A stretch of DNA of 5,429 bases from Pseudomonadota bacterium (GTDB lineage Bacteria > Pseudomonadota > Alphaproteobacteria > Rickettsiales > Rickettsiaceae). The notes beneath the pieces are model-generated. The model did not search any database, was not told where the DNA came from, and worked only from the letters and a program-made list of their open reading frames with translations. The DNA is taken from the NCBI GenBank assembly GCA_021804505.1, contig JAJZHL010000077.1, forward strand, positions 1 to 5,429, given 5' to 3'. Of this stretch, positions 1-4,991 are shown in pieces. Each line of letters opens with the position of its first letter. Positions within the stretch are counted from its first letter, which is position 1. The translations under genes were made by a program, and so were the position numbers.

Positions 1-268
1 GATCAAAATTCAAACAGTATTTCTTTTTAAAGTTCTCATGGGAATTTAAGTTATCCTTTGATACTCCAACTATTACGGCATTCATTTTTTCGAATTCTGG
101 CTTTAATTTATTGAAATCATTGGCTTCGATAGTACACCCTGGCGTATCATCTTTGGGATAAAAATATAGTACAACAAATTTGCCTGATAAAGTTGATAAA
201 CTTATGCTAGTGGTGTCGCCGGTCGGCATAGAAAAATCTGGAGCCTTATCACCTGTTTTTAACTTCAT
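1..268 (-). CDS. bcp: Bcp/PrxQ-type thiol peroxiredoxin, C-terminal part missing at window edge
   Basis: Translating the minus strand from the ATG at 268 gives 89 codons that run off the left edge; family members are about 150 residues, so the C-terminal part is missing. The protein is an AhpC/TSA-fold peroxidase that reduces hydrogen peroxide and organic hydroperoxides in the cytoplasm. Visible family marks are the N-terminal GDKAPDF (residues 6-12), the strand VVLYFYPKDDTPGCT with the peroxidatic cysteine at Cys45 plus Pro38 and Thr42 of the active site, and GVSKDN (68-73) followed by a helix with SHENF and KKKYCLNF. The resolving cysteine normally five residues after the peroxidatic one is Asn50 here; Cys85 is the only other cysteine seen. 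An AAGAGAGT ribosome-binding stretch (273-280) precedes the ATG by about 5 bases. The gene follows lpxC after 23 bases and is probably cotranscribed with it. Confidence 0.93.
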   Translation of the reverse strand, partial: MKLKTGDKAPDFSMPTGDTTSISLSTLSGKFVVLYFYPKDDTPGCTIEANDFNKLKPEFEKMNAVIVGVSKDNLNSHENFKKKYCLNFD

Positions 269-291
269 ATTGACTCTCTTATATAAAAAAT

Positions 292-1161
292 TTAAGTTTG
301 CTGAAGATCCGCAGCACTAGACCATTTATAAGCCGTCGTATCGCTAAATATCTGACGCAATAGTTGATTATTCAGCGCATGGCTTGTTTTGTAACCTACT
401 ATCTCACCCACTATGTTGGCCCCAGAACTATACATATCACCAAACAAATCGAGAAGCTTATGACGTACGAATTCGTCGCTATACCTTAAACCGTCTTGAT
501 TCATTACTATGTCTTTATCTATGCCTATGGCGTTCTCTAAAGATGCACCAAGTGCTAGTCCTTTACTTTGCAGATATTCTAATTCATTTACAAACCCAAA
601 AGTCCTGGCATCAGCAATAGTATTTTTAAAGGATTCGTTTTTGGAGAATATTAGACTCTGTCTGCCTATTACTTTGCTTGTATAATCTACAGTTAAATTC
701 ACAGTCATGTTGTTTGCAGGTGTACATACTAGCTCAGAGTCATTATTAGTTACTCTAACGGTCTTTAGAATTTGTAAATATCTTTTTGGAGTGTTTTGTA
801 ACTTCTTTCCGGCACATTCTATCATGAAAACAAAAGCTTTACTACTACCGTCCATTATAGGCACTTCTGGGCCATCTATCTCAGCTATTACGTTATCTAT
901 ACCGCACCCCCAAAGGGCTGCCATTAGGTGTTCAATGGTAGAAACTTGAACATTATGCTCATTCTTGATAGTGGTCGATAAAAATGTTGCTGAAACATTT
1001 TGATAAGTAGCTTGTATAGAGTTTATTTCCTCTCTTACATCAGTTCTAACAAATACTATGCCTGTATTAGCCTTAGCCGGTTTTAAAGTTAGCTGAGTGA
1101 CTTTGCCTGAGTGAACACCGATTCCATAGCAACTGACAGGTTTAAGTAACGATACTTGCAT
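292..1161 (-). CDS. lpxC: UDP-3-O-acyl-N-acetylglucosamine deacetylase
   Basis: LpxC is the cytoplasmic zinc hydrolase that removes the acetyl group from UDP-3-O-acyl-GlcNAc, the committed step of lipid A synthesis. The 289-residue product is near full length (E. coli 305). It begins with the typical [16 protein letters not shown] (residues 5-20). [10 protein letters not shown] (74-83) carries the catalytic Glu77 and zinc ligand His78; PIMDGSS follows at 101-107 and ARTFGF at 185-190. [10 protein letters not shown] (233-242) gives zinc ligands His234 and Asp238, and SHALNN (260-265) gives the catalytic His261, so every key residue is present. The ATG at 1161 is preceded by an AAGAGAGT purine stretch (1171-1178), and this start matches the usual N-terminus of the family. 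A promoter candidate lies at 1201-1229. bcp follows 23 bases downstream on the same strand. An intact lpxC shows that the organism makes LPS. Confidence 0.97.
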   Translation of the reverse strand: MQVSLLKPVSCYGIGVHSGKVTQLTLKPAKANTGIVFVRTDVREEINSIQATYQNVSATFLSTTIKNEHNVQVSTIEHLMAALWGCGIDNVIAEIDGPEVPIMDGSSKAFVFMIECAGKKLQNTPKRYLQILKTVRVTNNDSELVCTPANNMTVNLTVDYTSKVIGRQSLIFSKNESFKNTIADARTFGFVNELEYLQSKGLALGASLENAIGIDKDIVMNQDGLRYSDEFVRHKLLDLFGDMYSSGANIVGEIVGYKTSHALNNQLLRQIFSDTTAYKWSSAADLQQT

Positions 1162-1200
1162 TTATTATTAACTCTCTTGAGACTCTAAGAAATAAAAGTC

Positions 1201-1229
1201 ATTTTAGTATTTCAATTTATGATTAGCAA
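1201..1229 (-). promoter_or_regulatory. putative sigma-70-type promoter for lpxC-bcp
   Basis: On the minus strand, TTGCTA (1229-1224, 4 of 6 matches to TTGACA) is separated by exactly 17 bases from TAAAAT (1206-1201, 5 of 6 matches to TATAAT). This predicts a transcript start near 1194 and a leader of about 33 bases before the lpxC ATG. It sits in the 91-base gap between the DUF721 gene and lpxC, the widest gap within the minus-strand series. In AT-rich DNA such matches also occur by chance. Confidence 0.45.
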
Positions 1230-1252
1230 GTGATTTTATGTTACAAAATATT

Positions 1253-1570
1253 TCACCGTAGCGTGCTGTAAGTTCTGATTTTTAAACTGTGTATTGCTTT
1301 GAATCCCAGATAAACAGAAAGACGTTCTATAATTATTTGCTGCTGAAATGATAACTCTAGCTCTATACTCGAATTTTCTACTTGTACGTGCAAAATATTA
1401 ATGAGTTGACCATTTTGCTTAATAGTAGAAATCTTCCAAGGAGTAGTTTTTGTACTGAATTTCGTTCCAACAATTTTACCCCAATTCATGATTATTTCAG
1501 CCAGCAATGGATGCTGCTTAGTGAATATTTTTTTAATTATCGTATTTAAGTCGTTGCTAAGTAATTTCAT
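1253..1570 (-). CDS. short DUF721 / DciA-family protein
   Basis: The 105-residue protein has the DUF721 signature: an N-terminal helix ending in HPLLAEIIMNWGKIVG (about residues 20-35), with the hallmark W..IVG, then KFSTKTTPWKIS, a beta strand with LHVQVENSS (60-68), and a final helix ELSFQQQIIIERLSVYLG followed by the strand SLKIRTY. DUF721 includes DciA, the DnaB helicase-loading factor of bacteria without DnaC or DnaI, so a role in chromosome replication initiation is the likeliest function. That is family inference only. The protein is essentially the core domain, without the long extra tail seen in many alphaproteobacterial relatives. Its ATG overlaps the stop codon of the upstream transferase gene (ATGA, 1570-1567) and there is no clear ribosome binding site, so translational coupling is likely. 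The start could not move far upstream without running into that gene. Confidence 0.8.
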   Translation of the reverse strand: MKLLSNDLNTIIKKIFTKQHPLLAEIIMNWGKIVGTKFSTKTTPWKISTIKQNGQLINILHVQVENSSIELELSFQQQIIIERLSVYLGFKAIHSLKIRTYSTLR

Positions 1571-2565
1571 CTTGAAAAATGAATAAGTAATATAGAAACC
1601 ATAAATAAAGCTATAATTGTTGATATAATTGGAAAATATAAAGAGAGAACTGAAAGTAGCATAAGAAATATATTACACATAGTTATTTTTAGTACTATTT
1701 GCTGATGATTCATACCGTTTTTAACGGCCTGTTGAAAAAAATGCTTTAAATGAGGTTGCCAGATCTTTTCTTTATTAGCTATGCGAATGAATAGGGTAAT
1801 CAGACCATCTGCGATATAATACAAGCTAGCGATAAATGATGAAATGAATAAATCAGTACTAGATGCAGAGATGGTCAATAAACATAGTCCCAAAGTAAAA
1901 CCCAAACCTATACTCCCTATATCTCCTAGAAAAATCTTGGCTGGATGCCAATTAAATATTAAAAAACTCAAACTGCTTGCTAGGATCATTATGTTAAGAG
2001 CAATAAGCATATTTGCGTTTATTATTTCATTAGGCCTTAAATAGCATAATATCAACATAGTAATAGATAAATGTATGGATTCTGCACAACTAATACCGTC
2101 AATTCCATCAAGAAAATTATATATATTGATGCAGGTAGCTAAGACTAGGACAGATATTAGAAAATCTACGTAGTATGGTAATGTATTATGAAACAATAGA
2201 GCAGGCGATAAATATAATACTGCTATTATAGAGCAAGTGAAATGAGTAATTAGTCTAATGTAAACCGGGATAGCAATTAAGTCATCAAGAAATGATACGA
2301 CAGAAAGTATGATTAATAAAGGTACGATTTTAGCAGAATAAATTAGAGAGCTAGTAATAAAGTATTCATATGAAATAAGGCCAATTACTATGGCCAGCAT
2401 TATGGCAAGCCCGCCACCTCTTGGGGTAATTTTATTGTGAGCTCTACGCTGATCCGGTACGTCAACTATTCCAAAGGAAGGAAGGCTTCGTACCAATATC
2501 CAAGTTAAAATGGCTGTTGCTACGAAGGAAAATAAAAATAGTAAAATATAGGCTTGGTAGTTCAT
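1567..2565 (-). CDS. polyprenyl-phosphate sugar-1-phosphate transferase (glycosyltransferase family 4, WbpL/WecA type)
   Basis: This is a polytopic inner-membrane enzyme of 332 residues, with roughly ten hydrophobic spans by eye, of the MraY/WecA/WbpL superfamily. These enzymes move a sugar-1-phosphate from a UDP-sugar to undecaprenyl phosphate and so start a surface glycan such as O antigen. Motifs in order: DVPDQRRAHNKITPRGGG (35-52) in the first cytoplasmic loop, the FLDD pair (Asp94, Asp95), NIYNFLDGIDG (147-157) with the Mg-binding aspartates, FLGDIGS (212-218), and in the last cytoplasmic loop PHLKHFFQQAV followed by G-x-x-H (271-287). The HLKHFFQQ form resembles the WbpL/WbcO branch (H-x-x-H-x-Y-Q) rather than the His-rich loop of WecA or the MraY pattern; the sugar cannot be told from sequence. 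The start overlaps the radC stop (ATGA, 2565-2562) and the stop overlaps the DUF721 start, so translation is probably coupled on both sides. There is no obvious Shine-Dalgarno sequence. Confidence 0.9.
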   Translation of the reverse strand: MNYQAYILLFLFSFVATAILTWILVRSLPSFGIVDVPDQRRAHNKITPRGGGLAIMLAIVIGLISYEYFITSSLIYSAKIVPLLIILSVVSFLDDLIAIPVYIRLITHFTCSIIAVLYLSPALLFHNTLPYYVDFLISVLVLATCINIYNFLDGIDGISCAESIHLSITMLILCYLRPNEIINANMLIALNIMILASSLSFLIFNWHPAKIFLGDIGSIGLGFTLGLCLLTISASSTDLFISSFIASLYYIADGLITLFIRIANKEKIWQPHLKHFFQQAVKNGMNHQQIVLKITMCNIFLMLLSVLSLYFPIISTIIALFMVSILLIHFSR

Positions 2566-3242
2566 AATAATATATTAGACTTAAAACTAAAATACTCATT
2601 AGCAGTAATTATTACATGATCATGTACTGCTATATTCATATGAGAGCACATAACAACTATTTTATTAGTTAACTCAATATCCGCAGCTGAAGGGGTGCTG
2701 ACCCCGCTAGGATGGTTATGTACCAATATAATGGCGCTCGCCTCATTCAAAAGTGCCCTCTTCACTACTTCTCTAGGATATATGGTTGCTTGGTCTACAG
2801 TACCACGACTTAGCATTTCATCCGCTATTAGTATATTTTTCTTGTTTAAAAATAAAATGCGAAATTCTTCAATTTTCATGCTTCCCATGGTTGCTTTTAA
2901 ATAATCCATTAGCATGCTCCAAGAACTTATAATATTTTGATTTACTACACCCTGTTTTAATATTCTATTGACGAGTTCACGCATTGTAACAAAATTAGTA
3001 TATAGCAACTCAGTGGTTCCTTTAACGCTTAGTAATTTTTCTTTATCGATATTAATTAAATTAGCAAAATTGCCAAACTTCTCTAATAATTCTTTTGCAA
3101 GCGGTTTTACATCTTTGCGTGGTATTGCAAGAAACAGTATTAACTCAAGCAATTCATAATCTGCTAAACTTTCTTCAGAGCCGATAATACGCTCTCTTAA
3201 ACGTTTCCTATGACCAAGGTAATGAGGACTATTATCGGGCAT
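2562..3242 (-). CDS. radC: RadC-family JAMM/MPN+ domain protein
   Basis: The 226-residue protein is a full-length RadC homologue. The N-terminal part (about residues 5-90) begins PHYLGHRKRLRER and contains the helix-hairpin-helix-like region LADYELLELILFLAIPRKDVKPLAKE with a later LLSVKG. The C-terminal JAMM domain carries EEFRILFLN (acidic Glu near 125), SRGTVDQATIYPREV, the metal-binding HNHPSG (His175 and His177) with downstream Asp188, and HDHVIIT. The fold predicts a zinc metalloprotease-like site, but the cellular role of RadC is unsettled and the old DNA-repair assignment has been questioned. An in-frame ATG at 3308 would add 22 residues. I chose 3242 because it lies 4 bases after the map stop, whereas the longer form would overlap the conserved end of map and adds a segment unlike RadC. 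Its stop overlaps the next gene by 4 bases. Confidence 0.92.
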   Translation of the reverse strand: MPDNSPHYLGHRKRLRERIIGSEESLADYELLELILFLAIPRKDVKPLAKELLEKFGNFANLINIDKEKLLSVKGTTELLYTNFVTMRELVNRILKQGVVNQNIISSWSMLMDYLKATMGSMKIEEFRILFLNKKNILIADEMLSRGTVDQATIYPREVVKRALLNEASAIILVHNHPSGVSTPSAADIELTNKIVVMCSHMNIAVHDHVIITANEYFSFKSNILL

Positions 3243-3246
3243 AACT

Positions 3247-4032
3247 CTATATTTTATAAGGCGGATATAATAAATTTTTTGGAGATAATGTGAAAATCTC
3301 AAAACCATCCTTAGTTACACCCAGACTGTGCTCAAATTGTGCAGATAATGATTTATCACTAGTCGTTACGGTCCAGCCATCTAGCCTGCTTAAATGCGTC
3401 GCGTAATGGCCTGCATTTACCATAGGTTCAATAGTAAAGAACATGCCTTCTTCTAGTACTAGGCCCGTCCCTGCTTTACCGTAATGTAAGATTGTTGGTT
3501 CGGTATGGAAGATACGGCCTATACCATGTCCAGTATAATCTCTGACTACAGAGTAATTATGCTTCTCAGCATAAGATTGTATAGCATTGCCTATATCACC
3601 CAGATGTACCCCTGGTTTTACCTTCTCAATTCCTATCATCATAGCCTCGTAAGTAACTCGCGTAAGACGTTGTGCTTTAATACCTACCTCACCTACATAA
3701 TACATTCTGCTAGTATCACCGTGCCATCCGTCAACAATTACTGTAACATCAATATTTAGTATGTCTCCATTCTTTAGAGGCTTATCGCTCGGGATGCCAT
3801 GGCATACTACATGGTTAATGGAAGTACAAATTGATTTCGGAAATCCTTTATATCCTAAAGGAGCAGGTATTGCGCCATTAGATACAATAAAATCGTGGCA
3901 TAGAGTGTTAAGCTCATTAGAGCTGACTCCTGGTTTTACAAAGCTAGTAATATAGTCCAAAGTTTCAGCGGCCAGCTTCCCAGCAATGCGCATTTTTGCA
4001 AAATCTTCTGCACTATGTATTGTTACGTTCAT
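3247..4032 (-). CDS. map: type I methionine aminopeptidase
   Basis: MetAP removes the initiator methionine from nascent proteins in the cytoplasm and is normally essential. At 261 residues it matches the E. coli enzyme (264) almost without gaps. All five metal ligands are visible at a constant offset of -2 from E. coli: Asp95 in ILNIDVT, Asp106 in WHGDTSRMY, His169 in YTGHGIG, Glu202 in FTIEPM and Glu233 in QFEHS. His78 in VCHGIP and His176 in FHTEP are the conserved substrate-side histidines. There is no N-terminal zinc-finger extension, so this is the short type Ia form. The ATG at 4032 lacks a strong ribosome binding site but gives the standard N-terminus. ctaG lies 54 bases upstream and radC begins 4 bases downstream, so map likely leads a coupled map-radC-transferase-DUF721 unit. 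Confidence 0.97.
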   Translation of the reverse strand: MNVTIHSAEDFAKMRIAGKLAAETLDYITSFVKPGVSSNELNTLCHDFIVSNGAIPAPLGYKGFPKSICTSINHVVCHGIPSDKPLKNGDILNIDVTVIVDGWHGDTSRMYYVGEVGIKAQRLTRVTYEAMMIGIEKVKPGVHLGDIGNAIQSYAEKHNYSVVRDYTGHGIGRIFHTEPTILHYGKAGTGLVLEEGMFFTIEPMVNAGHYATHLSRLDGWTVTTSDKSLSAQFEHSLGVTKDGFEIFTLSPKNLLYPPYKI

Positions 4033-4063
4033 GCTAATATATCGAGTATAAATTATTCCATAG

Positions 4064-4069
4064 ATTATA
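4064..4069 (-). promoter_or_regulatory. possible -10 element upstream of map
   Basis: A perfect TATAAT lies on the minus strand (4069-4064) in the 54-base gap between ctaG and map, 31 bases before the map ATG. At 17-base spacing the -35 position reads TGGTAA, a poor match. This could be an internal promoter for map or a chance match in AT-rich DNA. Confidence 0.25.
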
Positions 4070-4079
4070 GCTTCTGATC

Positions 4080-4099
4080 ATTCAAATTACCATTTGAAT
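4080..4099 (-). repeat. perfect 8-bp inverted repeat spanning the ctaG stop codon
   Basis: ATTCAAAT (4080-4087) and ATTTGAAT (4092-4099) are perfect inverted arms around the 4-base centre TACC. The ctaG stop codon (4089-4087) lies inside, so the hairpin would form at the very end of the message. The stem is AU-rich and no T-run follows in the direction of transcription, so it does not look like an intrinsic terminator. It could be an mRNA 3'-end structure or a chance palindrome. Confidence 0.4.
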
Positions 4100-4653
4100 T
4101 TTTTATCTTCTGTTAGCCCAATATCCCTGACTTTAAAAAAGCTATAAGATAAGGTTATAGTCGTGACGTCTTGCATCTCTGAATCTTCTTCAAAAGCTGG
4201 ATCTATAAAGAAAGTGACTGGCATTAACAGTTTCTCTCCTGCCTTAAGCAATTGTTCCTCAAAACAAAAACAGTGTATTTTAACAAAATATTTTCCAGCT
4301 TTATTAGGGGTAACATTGTACACAGATGTACCTATAATGTCATGATTACTTAAATTTTCCGATTCATAAAAAATCAGTACGTTTTCTCCTGGTTTTATCT
4401 GTGCAGATTTTTGTTTAGGAATAAACCTCCAAGGTAGTTTTTTATCAACATTTGAGTCAAATTCTATAGTGATTATTTTATTCCCTTTTTTATGAGTATA
4501 AATGTTGAATTGCTGTCTTGTAGTAGTGCCACCGTATCCTGTGACCTTGCAAAATAAGTTATAAATAGGCACTGATGCAAGGCATAATAAAACCATGCTA
4601 CAAATTAAGCTTACCAATGCTAAGGCTAAATGTTTATTGGGACTTTGTGACAT
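4087..4653 (-). CDS. ctaG: cytochrome c oxidase assembly protein, copper chaperone CtaG/Cox11
   Basis: Cox11/CtaG delivers copper to the CuB centre of subunit I of aa3-type cytochrome c oxidase. The 188-residue protein has the expected layout: a short N-terminal stretch, one membrane anchor at about residues 9-31 ([19 protein letters not shown]), then [16 protein letters not shown] (29-44) with the first copper-related cysteine Cys35, and a periplasmic immunoglobulin-like domain. The diagnostic copper site [10 protein letters not shown] has Cys128 and Cys130, followed by MPVTFFIDP (144-152). PWRFIPKQ (74-81) is also typical. Length is close to other alphaproteobacterial CtaG proteins. It implies a haem-copper oxidase and aerobic respiration, although no oxidase subunit gene lies in the window. 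The ATG at 4653 has no clear ribosome binding site. It is the first minus-strand gene after the divergent region shared with rpoH. Confidence 0.96.
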   Translation of the reverse strand: MSQSPNKHLALALVSLICSMVLLCLASVPIYNLFCKVTGYGGTTTRQQFNIYTHKKGNKIITIEFDSNVDKKLPWRFIPKQKSAQIKPGENVLIFYESENLSNHDIIGTSVYNVTPNKAGKYFVKIHCFCFEEQLLKAGEKLLMPVTFFIDPAFEEDSEMQDVTTITLSYSFFKVRDIGLTEDKKFKW

Positions 4654-4708
4654 TGTTTATAATTATATATTAGTTCAGCAACTAAAGGGTCAGAATTGAT
4701 ATTGGTCA

Positions 4709-4745
4709 TTCCCGTAGTCCTATGACATTCTAGCTAGGACGGGAA
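4709..4745. repeat. left hairpin of the composite repeat
   Basis: TTCCCG (4709-4714) plus TCCTA (4718-4722) pair with TAGGA (4735-4739) plus CGGGAA (4740-4745). This gives an 11-bp stem with a 3-base bulge (TAG, 4715-4717) and a 12-base loop. It is not followed by a T-run and lies upstream of both flanking genes, so it is not placed to be a terminator. Confidence 0.6.
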
Positions 4746-4839
4746 TCTAGTGCTTAGCTAGGGTTAATAAGCTATCGCTATTATTGTGTATTATCAGTAG
4801 CTCAAATAATGGTTCCTATTATTGCTAATATTTCCTGGA

Positions 4840-4857
4840 TCCCAGTTTTCACCGGGA
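4840..4857. repeat. right hairpin of the composite repeat
   Basis: TCCCAGT (4840-4846) pairs with ACCGGGA (4851-4857) around the loop TTTC, with one A/C mismatch. It is an inverted, shorter and diverged counterpart of the left hairpin, flanked by CTGGA on the left and TGACA on the right. Confidence 0.55.
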
Positions 4858-4910
4858 TGACATATGGAATATATCCCGTAAAAATTTACCTTCTTTATTT
4901 GTAATTAATC

Positions 4911-4939
4911 TTCAAATTTTTGAATAATTATGGTATCAT
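4911..4939 (+). promoter_or_regulatory. putative extended -10 promoter of rpoH
   Basis: TATCAT (4934-4939, 5 of 6 matches to TATAAT) is preceded by TGG, a good extended -10 (TGn). TTCAAA (4911-4916, 4 of 6 matches to TTGACA) lies 17 bases upstream. The predicted transcript start near 4946 leaves a leader of about 46 bases before the rpoH ATG. The -35 is one arm of a small palindrome, TTCAAA-TT-TTTGAA (4911-4924). I see no convincing sigma-32 promoter (CTTGAA with CCCCAT) here, so the sequence gives no sign of heat-shock autoregulation. Confidence 0.45.
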
Positions 4940-4978
4940 AGACCAGAAATAATTTTTGGAATTATTAAGCAGTATCTT

Positions 4979-4984
4979 AAAAGG
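4979..4984 (+). promoter_or_regulatory. ribosome binding site of rpoH
   Basis: AAAAGG lies 7 bases before the ATG at 4992, good Shine-Dalgarno spacing. It supports that ATG as the rpoH start. Confidence 0.6.
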
Positions 4985-4991
4985 TTATTAT

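Larger units (their letters stand above)
4704..4862. repeat. composite palindromic (MITE-like) repeat element in the ctaG-rpoH intergenic region
   Basis: Two diverged copies of one palindromic unit face each other. The outer ends match as inverted repeats: GTCATTCCCG (4705-4714) against CGGGATGAC (4853-4861), with one bulged T. The inner edges also match: GGGAATCTAG (4741-4750) against CTGGATCCC (4835-4843), with one bulged A and one G-T wobble. The roughly 80-base centre holds weaker inverted repeats, such as AATAAT (4805-4810) with ATTATT (4818-4823), and a direct repeat CTATTATTG (4778-4786 and 4816-4824). It has no coding capacity. Short palindromes with the edge motif CTGGATCCC...GGGATGACA are abundant in Rickettsia and Wolbachia genomes, so this is probably a degenerate member of such a family. 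With only one locus visible, copy number cannot be judged. Confidence 0.65.

Noticed and set aside
384..949. Two plus-strand open frames (384-620 and 707-949) opposite lpxC
   Set aside because: They lie antisense to lpxC, which has all its catalytic residues, and their translations show no recognisable domain or starting signal.
1231..1250. Weak hairpin after the DUF721 stop as a terminator
   Set aside because: The stem is AT-rich with a G-U pair and a 3-base loop, and no T-run follows, so it does not qualify as an intrinsic terminator.
1844..2044. Plus-strand open frame of 66 codons opposite the sugar-phosphate transferase
   Set aside because: Antisense shadow of a well-supported membrane protein gene, with no family resemblance.
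2695..3159. Plus-strand open frames (2695-2904 and 2968-3159) opposite radC
   Set aside because: Shadows of the conserved RadC reading frame, with no independent evidence of coding.
3243..3308. 22-residue N-terminal extension of RadC starting at the ATG at 3308
   Set aside because: It would overlap the conserved end of map and adds residues unlike other RadC N-termini. The ATG at 3242, 4 bases after the map stop, fits better.
3505..3955. Plus-strand open frames (3505-3759 and 3761-3955) opposite map
   Set aside because: They lie opposite the conserved core of methionine aminopeptidase and have no recognisable product.
4163..4345. Plus-strand open frame of 60 codons opposite ctaG
   Set aside because: Antisense shadow of ctaG with no domain or start signal.
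4662..4667. TATAAT on the minus strand just before ctaG as a -10 element
   Set aside because: It is only 8 bases before the ctaG ATG, which would give an almost leaderless message, and no -35 match lies at 16-18 base spacing. It may be simple AT-rich sequence.
4747..4832. Possible tRNA or small RNA in the centre of the intergenic repeat
   Set aside because: No acceptor stem, T-loop or anticodon-arm pattern is visible. The short inverted repeats are explained by AT-rich palindromic sequence.
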